Shown: one piece after another, positions 1 to 6,002 of the stretch
How the letters are laid out: every line of letters starts with the position of its first letter
Position numbering within the stretch: the stretch's first letter is position 1
Assembly (NCBI GenBank): GCA_026991055.1
Contig: JALXCE010000168.1
Span: 1 to 6,197, forward strand
Direction of reading: 5' to 3'
DNA from: Caldifarciminota bacterium
Lineage (GTDB): Bacteria > Hydrothermota > Hydrothermia > B15-G9 > WFZT01
Length of the DNA: 6,197 nt
Translations under genes and position numbers: made by a program
Notes under the pieces: model-generated
The model's input: the letters and a program-made list of their open reading frames with translations, nothing else
The model's database searches: none
Told to the model about the DNA's origin: nothing

Positions 1-931
1 TCATTCCCTTTTTGATCTCAAAGCTAAGAGATGTCGTATGTCCGTAAAAATCTTTGACAACGAGCCTGTATTTCCCGAATTTTTTATAGCAACGAGGTGC
101 CTTTAGCTGGAATGGATTGGTGAAATCTAAGGGATTACACAGTCTAATCCACTTCTTCCCCCCTCTTGGGCCCTCAAAACTGTAAAAGACACCGGCAGCC
201 CTCTGATAGCTGTAGTTGAATGTGTCAAATTCAACCGCATAAACAAGCTCCTTGTCTAACCAGAGCTCAATCCTGTAGGGATTGGTGACATTTTCACGTG
301 CTACAGGGTCATAGGCGATGACTTCGATGATAAAAGGTTTCTTTGCGTGAAGGATGGTCCCGTTTCTGGCAACTGATTGTGAATATATCTCGCCGTCCTT
401 GCAAGAGATGACCCTTAAAGAATCAACCGCCGGGAATGTTGTATCTGGCAGGTGGTAGAGGAAGAATGGATTTACAGGCTCATTTTCCTTATTCCTGATT
501 TCAAAATGAAGATGAGGAGTTCTCGTGCCAGTTTTGCCAGTCCAAGCCAGGATCTGCCCCTTCTTGAAGTAAAAAGTATCCTTCGGGAAATCGTTTACCC
601 TGTATTTCTTCTGTTTCTTTTGAACCTCGTAAACGTACCGTTCGAGTTCGGGTCTAAACCTTGATAGATGAGCATAGACAAATATGTGTCCGGTACTGTC
701 ATCCTGAAAGTAAATGACCTTACCGTATCCCCAGTAGGATGCGCGTATACGAACGACATGGCCATCTGCCGCAGCACGTACAGGATACCCTGTTTTCCCG
801 AGTGTAGAGAGGTCAACTCCGGCGTGAAACCGGAGGATTCTAAATTCCCCAAAACCAGCGGTTATGAGGGGCGGCAACCTGAGAGGAAACAGGAAGTTTG
901 CCGCCATCAAAAGAACAAATAGATTAGACAT
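1..931 (-). CDS. M23-family metallopeptidase (LytM/peptidoglycan endopeptidase type), 3' end cut off by the window edge
   Basis: The reading frame is open for 310 codons from the ATG at 931 to the left edge, so the C-terminus is missing. The catalytic domain is at residues 26-155. It has the HxxxD zinc motif (H36, D40; HAGVD), a GYGKVIYF strand near residue 68, YAHLS with H87, and the HxH motif PHLHFE (H140, H142). By analogy with LytM, H36, D40 and H142 should bind Zn and H140 should be catalytic, cutting peptide cross-links in the periplasm or cell wall. The N-terminus is hydrophobic but has no early positive charge, so it is an atypical signal peptide or anchor. The run FPLRLPPLITAGFGEFR before the zinc motif recalls the long Bacteroidetes M23 proteins (pattern SPLDIPLLLSGNFGELR). 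Residues after 165 form a beta-rich accessory region of unknown role. The start overlaps the rho stop by 8 nt. An in-frame TGA lies seven codons upstream with no ATG, GTG or TTG between, so this is the first possible start. Its Shine-Dalgarno is weak (GGAG 13 nt upstream), which suggests translational coupling to rho. Confidence 0.92.
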   Translation of the reverse strand, partial: MSNLFVLLMAANFLFPLRLPPLITAGFGEFRILRFHAGVDLSTLGKTGYPVRAAADGHVVRIRASYWGYGKVIYFQDDSTGHIFVYAHLSRFRPELERYVYEVQKKQKKYRVNDFPKDTFYFKKGQILAWTGKTGTRTPHLHFEIRNKENEPVNPFFLYHLPDTTFPAVDSLRVISCKDGEIYSQSVARNGTILHAKKPFIIEVIAYDPVARENVTNPYRIELWLDKELVYAVEFDTFNYSYQRAAGVFYSFEGPRGGKKWIRLCNPLDFTNPFQLKAPRCYKKFGKYRLVVKDFYGHTTSLSFEIKKGM

Positions 932-2195
932 AAGAGAATTTACTCTCCGTCAGGCTCTTAAGAAATTCCTGATTACTTACCGTCAGTCTCATCTTCTCCT
1001 GCAGGAACTCCATAGCCTCCACTGGATTCATCTCGGAGAGAACCTTTCTCAGGATCCATACCTTATTCAAAACGTCTTTGGGAAGGAGTAACTCTTCTCT
1101 CCTCGTACCGGATTTGTTGAGATCAATTGCCGGGAAGATTCTCCTGTCCGCAAGTCTCCTATCGAGCACAAGCTCCATGTTACCGGTACCCTTAAACTCT
1201 TCGAAGATCACATCATCCATACGTGAACCAGTCTCGATGAGTGCTGTTGCAATAATTGTGAGGCTTCCACCTTCCTCGATGTTTCTTGCTGAGCCAAAGA
1301 ACTTTTTGGGCTTAATCAAAGCTGTGGAGTCAATACCACCTGTAAGGGTCCTTCCAGAGTGAGGAGTTACCACGTTGTAGGCCCTCGCAAGACGTGTGAG
1401 TGAGTCCAGAAGGATGACCACATCCTTGCCAACTTCCACGAGTCTCTTTGCCCTCTCGAGCACAATCTCAGCCACGTGTGTATGCTTTTCAGCAGGTTGG
1501 TCAAACGTGGAACTAATAACTTCTGCCTCGACCTTACGTTTGAAGTCTGTAACCTCCTCTGGCCTTTCGTCAATCAGAAGGATGATGAGGTAAACTTCTG
1601 GATGGTTTCTCTTGATAGAGTTTGCAATCTGCTGGAGCAATACCGTTTTACCGGCTCTCGGGGGAGAGACAATAAGTCCACGCTGTCCTTTACCGATGGG
1701 AACAAAGAGGTCCACAATTCTCATGGATAGGTCTTCTGCGTCAGGTATCTCGAGGTTGATTTTCTCCGTTGGGTAGAAGGGAGTGAGTTTCTCGAAGCTC
1801 GGCCTGTTTCGAACTTCCTCAGGTGAAACTCCGTTCACAGCCTCGATTTTTATGAGTGCTGGAAATTTCTCGCTATCCTTTGGAGGTCTCACAAGCCCGC
1901 TGATCTCGTCTCCAGGTCTAAGTCCAAACTTCTTGATCTGAGAGGGAGAGACGTAGATATCCTGAGGGCTGGGATTGTAGTTGTACTCCTTGAGCCTCAG
2001 GAATCCAAATCCGCCCTCCTGATGGATTTCCAGCACACCCTCCCTGAACTGTTTACCTTCTTTCTCCGCAAATGCGTCAAGGATTCTTTTAATTAATTCC
2101 TCTTTTCTGTAACTCGAGTAATTTACGATATTCAGTTGTTTGGCGATTTCGTAAAGCTCACCAATCTTTTTCTTCCTTAACTCCTGAAGAGTCAT
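924..2195 (-). CDS. rho: Transcription termination factor Rho
   Basis: The protein has 423 residues, close to E. coli Rho (419). It is a hexameric RNA-dependent ATPase/translocase that ends transcription of untranslated RNA in the cytoplasm. The domains in order are: Rho_N helical domain (residues 1-45); cold-shock-like primary RNA-binding domain with GFGFLR (about 50-122); and RecA-type motor (about 155-415). Visible motor motifs are Walker A SPPRAGKT (177-184), the catalytic-Glu segment LIDERPEEV (E210), Walker B VVILLDS (259-265), the Q-loop region SGRTLTGG, the R-loop region SARNIEEGGSLT, and FKGTGNMEL (K335 aligning with the E. coli K336 region). Arg180 replaces the Lys of the E. coli P-loop APPKAGKT; this does not touch the essential GKT. 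No large N-terminal insertion domain is present, unlike many Bacteroidetes and Actinobacteria Rho proteins. The ATG at 2195 has a strong AAAGGAGGT Shine-Dalgarno (2205-2213) about 10 nt upstream. The gene follows the HD gene after 34 nt and overlaps the M23 gene by 8 nt. I saw no separate promoter. Confidence 0.98.
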   Translation of the reverse strand: MTLQELRKKKIGELYEIAKQLNIVNYSSYRKEELIKRILDAFAEKEGKQFREGVLEIHQEGGFGFLRLKEYNYNPSPQDIYVSPSQIKKFGLRPGDEISGLVRPPKDSEKFPALIKIEAVNGVSPEEVRNRPSFEKLTPFYPTEKINLEIPDAEDLSMRIVDLFVPIGKGQRGLIVSPPRAGKTVLLQQIANSIKRNHPEVYLIILLIDERPEEVTDFKRKVEAEVISSTFDQPAEKHTHVAEIVLERAKRLVEVGKDVVILLDSLTRLARAYNVVTPHSGRTLTGGIDSTALIKPKKFFGSARNIEEGGSLTIIATALIETGSRMDDVIFEEFKGTGNMELVLDRRLADRRIFPAIDLNKSGTRREELLLPKDVLNKVWILRKVLSEMNPVEAMEFLQEKMRLTVSNQEFLKSLTESKFSYV

Positions 2196-2229
2196 ATTAT
2201 CCTTACCTCCTTTGGGTTTTTTCCGGGAA

Positions 2230-2910
2230 TTAAATCATTTTTGTGTCGTTTATAATCAGCTCAAATTTGCACCCCAATCTTTTTGCTGCCTTGGACGCGA
2301 TGAGCATCCTTGAGAGAAAGATCTGAAAATACTCCATTACAGGAGCAATCTCGGTGTCAATTTGAATTTTATAAGTGATAACTTTATTTTCCCTATCGAC
2401 AATAATTTTTGAAAAAGTTGCTGCATAGTTTACCCTATCATGTATGTCTTCCTTGATGTTCCCGATGGGCCTGACCCTCGAGCGATGAACATCGGACTTG
2501 TCTGCTAAAATAAGGGCAGCAGCAATTGGTGATACAGGTACACCATCTTCCTCATGATGGTTCCCAATTGCCATCATCACCTCAGCAAGCTCCTCGTAGT
2601 CCATGCCCATCTCTTCAAGGATTTTGTAAGCGAGAACTGCACCAGTCTGTGCATGATATTCCCTGTTGATTAAATTACCCAAATCGTGGAGATAGCCTGC
2701 CACTTCGGCAAGCTCTGCCATCCTTTCAGGATACCCCAGCTCCCTCAAAATCTTCCCCGCTCTCTGAGCCACGAGGGAAACGTGCCTTTCTCCGTGCTCG
2801 GTGTACCCAAGAGCGGCCAGCGTCTCGTCAGCCTTTTTAACAAAGTGCCGAATTTTAGGGTTTTCTTTGAGTTCTTTCAACGTAATTCTTGTTTTTTCAA
2901 TTACTTTCAT
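2230..2910 (-). CDS. HD-domain metal-dependent phosphohydrolase, substrate unknown
   Basis: This is a 226-residue protein. The HD domain spans about residues 35-145 with the expected metal ligands in order: H39/H43 (EHGERH), the H75-D76 doublet (GYLHDLGN), H86, the paired H118-H119 (GNHHEE), and D137 (ILADKSD). All motif residues look intact, so phosphatase or phosphodiesterase activity on a nucleotide or other phosphorylated compound is expected; the substrate cannot be read from the sequence. The C-terminal 60 residues form a second conserved segment (EYFQIFLSRM, then AAKRLGC) that I recall from uncharacterised HD proteins of Firmicutes and Thermotogae. No signal peptide or membrane segment is visible, so it is cytoplasmic. 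Its ATG overlaps the stop of the upstream synthase gene as ATGA, and a GGGAGG Shine-Dalgarno lies within the last codons of that gene, so the two are probably translationally coupled. Placement between a lipid enzyme and rho does not define a role. Confidence 0.9.
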   Translation of the reverse strand: MKVIEKTRITLKELKENPKIRHFVKKADETLAALGYTEHGERHVSLVAQRAGKILRELGYPERMAELAEVAGYLHDLGNLINREYHAQTGAVLAYKILEEMGMDYEELAEVMMAIGNHHEEDGVPVSPIAAALILADKSDVHRSRVRPIGNIKEDIHDRVNYAATFSKIIVDRENKVITYKIQIDTEIAPVMEYFQIFLSRMLIASKAAKRLGCKFELIINDTKMI

Positions 2911-3629
2911 AGCACCTCCCGGAGAATCTCTGGATTCTCCTCAAAAGCAGTACCTATTACAACATGTCTTGCACCTGAGGCAAGTGCGTTTTCCACATCC
3001 TCTTTAGTTCTAAGGCCACCACCAACAATAACCGGAATAGAAACAGAATCCACAACGCTTTTGATCATCTCTGGTGGCACCGGGAATTTTGCCCCGGAGC
3101 CTGCCTCAAGATACAATAGTTTCAAGCCAAGTAACTCACCAGCAACCGCATGGGCAATAGCAATATCAATCTTCTCACGCGGAATGGGTCTTGTGAAAGA
3201 AATATATTCAACCGACGTGTAGTTGCCTGATTCAATAAGCATATAACCCGTTGGTATTACCTCAATTCCTGAATTTTTTAAGAAAACTGAAATTTTTACG
3301 TGCTCACCGATCAAAAAATCTGGATTCCTTCCACTGATAAGTGAAGGTAATAAAAACGCATCTGCGTTTTTAGAGACCTGTAAGGAATTGCCAGGAAATA
3401 TGATCACAGGGTATTTTGAAACCTCTTTCACCCTCATAACGAATTCGTTGAAATCCTCTGAGAGAAGTACACTTGTTCCGACGAGAATCGCCTTGACACG
3501 GTCATGACTGTTGATTTTCGCAATAAGTTCCTCCACCTCATTCCTGTTCACCTTGTCCGGGTCTATAAGAATCAGGACACCAGGATCAGTCGAGTCAGAA
3601 AATAACTTTTCGTAAACTGTTGACAACAT
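2907..3629 (-). CDS. Geranylgeranylglyceryl phosphate synthase family protein (GGGPS/PcrB, bacterial group II type)
   Basis: This predicted TIM-barrel prenyltransferase of 240 residues joins an isoprenyl diphosphate to sn-glycerol-1-phosphate. That is the first committed ether-bond step of archaeal-type lipids. Family signatures are LIDPDK (residues 21-26, diphosphate/Mg end), VIIFPGN (75-81), SLISGRNPDFLIG (96-108), EVIPTGY (123-129), the phosphate-gripping YLEAGSGA (173-180), IVGGGLR (201-207) and VIGTAFE near the end. The SLISGRNP block resembles what I recall of Bacteroidetes group II GGGPS more than Firmicutes PcrB, so a C20 donor is more likely than heptaprenyl; chain length is inference. 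I chose the ATG at 3629 because GGGAG lies 8 nt before it. Upstream in-frame TTG (3644) and GTG codons would add up to 5 residues. The start lies 35 nt inside the 3' end of the reductase gene, and the stop overlaps the HD gene start as ATGA. Length is typical of the family. Confidence 0.9.
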   Translation of the reverse strand: MLSTVYEKLFSDSTDPGVLILIDPDKVNRNEVEELIAKINSHDRVKAILVGTSVLLSEDFNEFVMRVKEVSKYPVIIFPGNSLQVSKNADAFLLPSLISGRNPDFLIGEHVKISVFLKNSGIEVIPTGYMLIESGNYTSVEYISFTRPIPREKIDIAIAHAVAGELLGLKLLYLEAGSGAKFPVPPEMIKSVVDSVSIPVIVGGGLRTKEDVENALASGARHVVIGTAFEENPEILREVL

Positions 3630-4821
3630 CACCTCCACTCCCAAGAAGAAGGCTGAGTATCTCTTTTGAATTTTTTACGCTGTTAAAAAAGAGCTCACTC
3701 AGGTTAAGCGTTTGCAGGTTTTTACCGGCGAAGAGTTTTTTTAGAACCCTGTATAGTTTAATTATCCGCTCATCTGTATAGTTTTTCAAATAGTCTTTGA
3801 GAATTAATGAAATTTTATAGTCAAGTCCGATTTCGTTCCAGTAATTTTTTTCATATTTTTTGAGAAATTTTTCACTCAGGTCACCTTTTTTGATAGCCTC
3901 GGCTCCGACTTCACCGGCAATTTTACCGCTAATTATCGCAGTGGCAATGCCTCCACCTGTGGCAGGGTCAGCGAGGCGCGCCGCATCCCCAACCACCAGA
4001 AGATTGTCTGCATAAATCTTTTTTAAGTTTCCTCCTACAGGTACCACCCCCCTGAGCCATCCTATGATTTTTGCATCAGGATAAAATTCACTGATGATAG
4101 TTTTTAAATAATCCATGGGGTCTTTATTGGTTTCGATCGTTACCCCGACTCCGAGGTTGGCAAGCCCGCGACCTTTGGGGAAAACCCAGGCGTAGCCGGT
4201 GGGTGAATATTTTTCAGAGAAGAGAAAATCCATTCTGTTTGATGGAATCTTCTCATCGTAAACAAGAAACTGAGCGCATTTGTGGACATCCTGATTGGAA
4301 ACCTCCATATTGAGGCCAAGCGAGGTGGCTACAGCTGAGCCTGGTCCATCTGCCCCTATCAGCAAATCAGTGAAAATTTCATGTACTTTCCCGTCTTTTA
4401 ATACTTCAATTTTTATGCGTCCGCTCTCACGCTCCGCCCTCAGGAATTTTGTACTGACAGAAAGCTCTGCACCTGCTGCCGCTGCTTTTTCAGCAAGGGT
4501 TCGATCAAATATCTTCCGCTCAAGTACAACACTCATATCGTCCTTATATACCTCAAAGTAATCTAAGTCCGGGGCAATGATTCTAAGAGTATCAATTTTT
4601 GAGGCAATGAACTTCTCCGGGTTCTCAATTCCGAAAATATTTTTTGTGAGATTAAGCGTGTTTACTGATATACCTTCTGCGCAGAATATGTCTTTTCCAA
4701 CTTCGCGTTGCTTCTCTATTAAGAGCGTTTTGATACCATTTTTTGCAAGGGTCAAAGAGGCCGCGGATCCTGCAGGGCCAGCTCCGACAACTATTGCAGG
4801 ATAAGAGTTTTTAAGGTTCAT
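3595..4821 (-). CDS. Geranylgeranyl reductase family flavoprotein (digeranylgeranylglycerophospholipid reductase-like)
   Basis: This FAD-dependent oxidoreductase has 408 residues. The N-terminal Rossmann fold carries VVGAGPAGSAAS (11-22) and ends in LLIEK. FAD motifs follow at LIGADGPGSAVA (154-165) and VVGDAARLADPATGGG (276-291). Markers specific to geranylgeranyl reductases are Cys47 in the FCAEG segment, matching the conserved Cys region of archaeal GGR, and GYAWVFPKG (209-217), the substrate-pocket YxWxFP motif. The family saturates prenyl chains of archaeal lipids, chlorophyll or menaquinone. The adjacent GGGPS-type gene favours a membrane lipid substrate, but a quinone cannot be excluded. 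The last 70 residues are Lys- and Leu-rich with no clear domain. This is the first gene of the operon. I chose the ATG at 4821; an in-frame GTG at 4833 would add four residues. The Shine-Dalgarno is only moderate (GGAG 11 nt, or GGGA 7 nt, upstream). The 3' end overlaps the synthase gene by 35 nt and supplies its ribosome binding site. Confidence 0.87.
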   Translation of the reverse strand: MNLKNSYPAIVVGAGPAGSAASLTLAKNGIKTLLIEKQREVGKDIFCAEGISVNTLNLTKNIFGIENPEKFIASKIDTLRIIAPDLDYFEVYKDDMSVVLERKIFDRTLAEKAAAAGAELSVSTKFLRAERESGRIKIEVLKDGKVHEIFTDLLIGADGPGSAVATSLGLNMEVSNQDVHKCAQFLVYDEKIPSNRMDFLFSEKYSPTGYAWVFPKGRGLANLGVGVTIETNKDPMDYLKTIISEFYPDAKIIGWLRGVVPVGGNLKKIYADNLLVVGDAARLADPATGGGIATAIISGKIAGEVGAEAIKKGDLSEKFLKKYEKNYWNEIGLDYKISLILKDYLKNYTDERIIKLYRVLKKLFAGKNLQTLNLSELFFNSVKNSKEILSLLLGSGGDVVNSLRKVIF

Positions 4822-4847
4822 TCCTTTTCCCACTCCGATTTTTAGGG

Positions 4848-4882
4848 GTTATGCCTTTTCCCAGGAAAGATGTATCCATAAC
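4848..4882 (-). promoter_or_regulatory. Possible leader hairpin in the 5' UTR of the reductase operon
   Basis: Within the predicted leader, GTTATG and CATAAC (4877-4882 and 4848-4853) form a 6-bp stem. Inside it lies a second short complement, TTTCC with GGAAA (4857-4861 and 4864-4868). It ends about 26 nt before the start codon and has no U-tract, so it is not a terminator. Such a structure could tune translation or mRNA stability, but the stem is short and AT-rich and may be coincidental. Confidence 0.25.
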
Positions 4883-4895
4883 GGGGAGTCTGTAT

Positions 4896-4923
4896 ATAAT
4901 AAAGTCAAACCCATACCTGTCAA
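4896..4923 (-). promoter_or_regulatory. Sigma70-type promoter of the lipid/HD/rho/M23 operon
   Basis: On the minus strand a perfect -35 TTGACA (4923-4918) is followed after 16 bp by TATTAT (4901-4896), five of six matches to the -10 consensus; ATTATA one base upstream gives a poorer alternative. Transcription should start near 4889, giving a leader of about 68 nt to the ATG at 4821. The -35 directly abuts the target duplication of the insertion sequence, so the core is intact but any native upstream activator site or UP element has been pushed about 1 kb away. Confidence 0.75.
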
Positions 4924-4931
4924 GGGGCCGG
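4924..4931. repeat. Target site duplication, left copy (GGGGCCGG)
   Basis: This 8-bp all-G/C direct repeat sits immediately outside the left inverted repeat. It is identical to the copy at 5995-6002. A perfect pair of this length at exactly the element ends is the hallmark of transposition and fixes the element boundaries. The left end of this copy touches the -35 hexamer of the minus-strand operon promoter. Confidence 0.93.
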
Positions 4932-4947
4932 TGAGCCTGTTCGAAAA
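4932..4947 (+). repeat. Left terminal inverted repeat (IRL)
   Basis: TGAGCCTGTTCGAAAA matches the reverse complement of 5979-5994 at all 16 positions. Identity breaks at the next base, so this is the full perfect repeat. Confidence 0.93.
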
Positions 4948-4951
4948 ATAC

Positions 4952-4980
4952 TTGATTCGAAGTAGGAACATTTGTATTCT
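4952..4980 (+). promoter_or_regulatory. Candidate promoter of the transposase gene
   Basis: TTGATT (4952-4957) and TATTCT (4975-4980) are separated by 17 bp and lie 34 nt before the transposase ATG, just inside the left inverted repeat. Each hexamer differs from the sigma70 consensus at two positions, so this is a moderate promoter, as usual for transposases. Confidence 0.5.
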
Positions 4981-5014
4981 TGATTAGCTTCTACCCTAAA
5001 GGAGGGCCGAGGCT

Positions 5015-5944
5015 ATGAAAAAATATTCAAGGTTAAAAGACTTATCCTTCAATGACATTGAAAATCTTATCAATCTCATCGATGATAAACTTAAGGAACC
5101 TCGTAATAAACGTGGCAGACCCAGAAAATACTCTGATAAATTTATCCTCATCCTCCTTTTTTACAAAACTATCCACAACCTCTCTTTTAGAGACCTTAGA
5201 TTCTTTATGGTAGAGATATTCGGCTACTCTCCAGCTATCTCTACTATACACTACAGGTTCTCAAAATTATCGATTTCTGTATTGGAGGAGCTATTCAACA
5301 GGATAGTATCTGAATTAGTTGGGAAAGAGGTGGAGTTATTTATACCGGATGGCACGGGGTTTGGATACGATGGGATGTACAGACTAAACTGGATGAGGGG
5401 TAAGGAGATAAGGGAGGTGAGTTCGCACGTAAAGACAGTGGTAGTGGTGGTGAGGGATAAAGATGGGCGAGATGTAGTATATGGGGTATCAACGGGGCCA
5501 CCTTACAGCGATGAGAGAAGATTGGTGGAACCATTGATAAAGAGGGCTGGGGTTAGGGCGGAGGTAGTGCTTGCGGACGGTTTATACGGGATGGGGGTCA
5601 AGATATTGAAGGAGTTTAAGGAGATAGGGACGAAGGTGATAGTGCCGATAAAGGATGGGGTGTGGAACAGGGTGAGGCATCCGATAAGGAGAGAGGTAAT
5701 GGAGACATACAAGAGGGAGAGGGAGATGTACAAGAAGAGGTACATAGTGGAGCAGGTAATAGGGAAGGTGAAGAATGCGTATGGTAGGTGTGAGGGGGCG
5801 AGGAAATTGGAGAATGCGATAAAATTTGTATGGATGAAGTTTATAGCATATAACTATTGGGTATTGATTAGAAGTTATTTTATTTGTAGATACCTCAGGG
5901 TGTTGTGTGGCATAATGGCAGGCTCAATAGTGATTATTGGGTGA
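5015..5944 (+). CDS. DDE transposase, IS4/IS5 superfamily (DDE_Tnp_1 type)
   Basis: This is a 309-residue intact transposase that cuts and joins the element ends. A basic segment RGRPRKYS (33-40) opens an N-terminal helical, probably helix-turn-helix, region (to about 100) expected to bind the inverted repeats. The catalytic triad is D112 (IPDGTG), D188 (LADGLYG) and E246. The last sits in a perfect Y-(2)-R-(3)-E-(6)-K signature: Y239, R242, E246, K253. The C-terminal 40 residues are aromatic and hydrophobic. The start is supported by AAAGGAGG (4998-5005) 9 nt before the ATG. Codon use changes sharply inside the gene. By eye, Ile is mostly ATC before residue 90 (6 of 10) and never ATC after (15 ATA, 4 ATT). 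Lys goes from 9 AAA:1 AAG to 4 AAA:14 AAG. The host genes around it do not show such a switch. Confidence 0.95.
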   Translation: MKKYSRLKDLSFNDIENLINLIDDKLKEPRNKRGRPRKYSDKFILILLFYKTIHNLSFRDLRFFMVEIFGYSPAISTIHYRFSKLSISVLEELFNRIVSELVGKEVELFIPDGTGFGYDGMYRLNWMRGKEIREVSSHVKTVVVVVRDKDGRDVVYGVSTGPPYSDERRLVEPLIKRAGVRAEVVLADGLYGMGVKILKEFKEIGTKVIVPIKDGVWNRVRHPIRREVMETYKREREMYKKRYIVEQVIGKVKNAYGRCEGARKLENAIKFVWMKFIAYNYWVLIRSYFICRYLRVLCGIMAGSIVIIG

Positions 5945-5978
5945 AATTTCTCTTTTGCTATTACTCCCCCTATATGAA

Positions 5979-5994
5979 TTTTCGAACAGGCTCA
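5979..5994 (-). repeat. Right terminal inverted repeat (IRR)
   Basis: TTTTCGAACAGGCTCA is the exact reverse complement of the left repeat and ends at the right target duplication. The 34 bp between the transposase stop and this repeat hold no evident terminator. Confidence 0.93.
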
Positions 5995-6002
5995 GGGGCC
6001 GG
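5995..6002. repeat. Target site duplication, right copy (GGGGCCGG)
   Basis: This copy is identical to 4924-4931 and directly follows the right inverted repeat. Removing the element plus one copy rejoins CTGTCAA-GGGGCCGG-TCTCCG as the empty site. Confidence 0.93.

Larger units (their letters stand above)
4932..5994 (+). mobile_element. Complete IS4/IS5-superfamily insertion sequence, probably IS5 family, ISH1-like subgroup
   Basis: The element is 1063 bp long, bounded by 16-bp perfect inverted repeats beginning TGAGCCTG and flanked by a perfect 8-bp direct repeat. It carries one intact transposase reading left to right, with its own promoter and Shine-Dalgarno. The repeats, the duplication and the transposase are all undamaged, so the insertion looks recent and potentially still active. 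The 8-bp duplication, roughly 1.1-kb size and single orf without frameshift fit the ISH1 subgroup of IS5 as I know it; other IS5 subgroups usually give 2-4 or 9 bp. Exact subgroup needs a database comparison. TTCGAA appears in each inverted repeat (4940-4945, 5981-5986) and once more inside the left end (4956-4961), a possible transposase contact. Confidence 0.93.

Noticed and set aside
595..852. An 85-codon minus-strand frame within the M23 region
   Set aside because: The overlapping frame in the same strand runs unbroken for 310 codons with all M23 zinc motifs, so this one is an out-of-frame shadow.
2196..2229. Terminator or separate promoter in the HD-rho gap (AAAAAACCC / CCCGG-rich tract)
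   Set aside because: The 34 nt hold the rho Shine-Dalgarno, but no stem followed by a U-run and no paired -35/-10 hexamers.
2686..3222. A 178-codon plus-strand reading frame opposite the HD and GGGPS-like genes
   Set aside because: It is antisense to two genes with clear family motifs, has no recognisable domain and crosses their junction. The other plus-strand frames between 450 and 4804, and minus-strand frames under the transposase, were rejected for the same reason.
3630..3644. Longer start of the GGGPS-like gene at TTG 3644
   Set aside because: The ATG at 3629 has a Shine-Dalgarno (GGGAG) at 8 nt, and the family start fits. The extra five residues come from the codons that contain that site.
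4932..4990. Hybrid promoter formed by the IS left end and the operon
   Set aside because: Both -35 and -10 lie outside the element in host DNA, so no IS-supplied -35 is needed. I saw no better outward hexamer in the IS end, though a weak one cannot be excluded.
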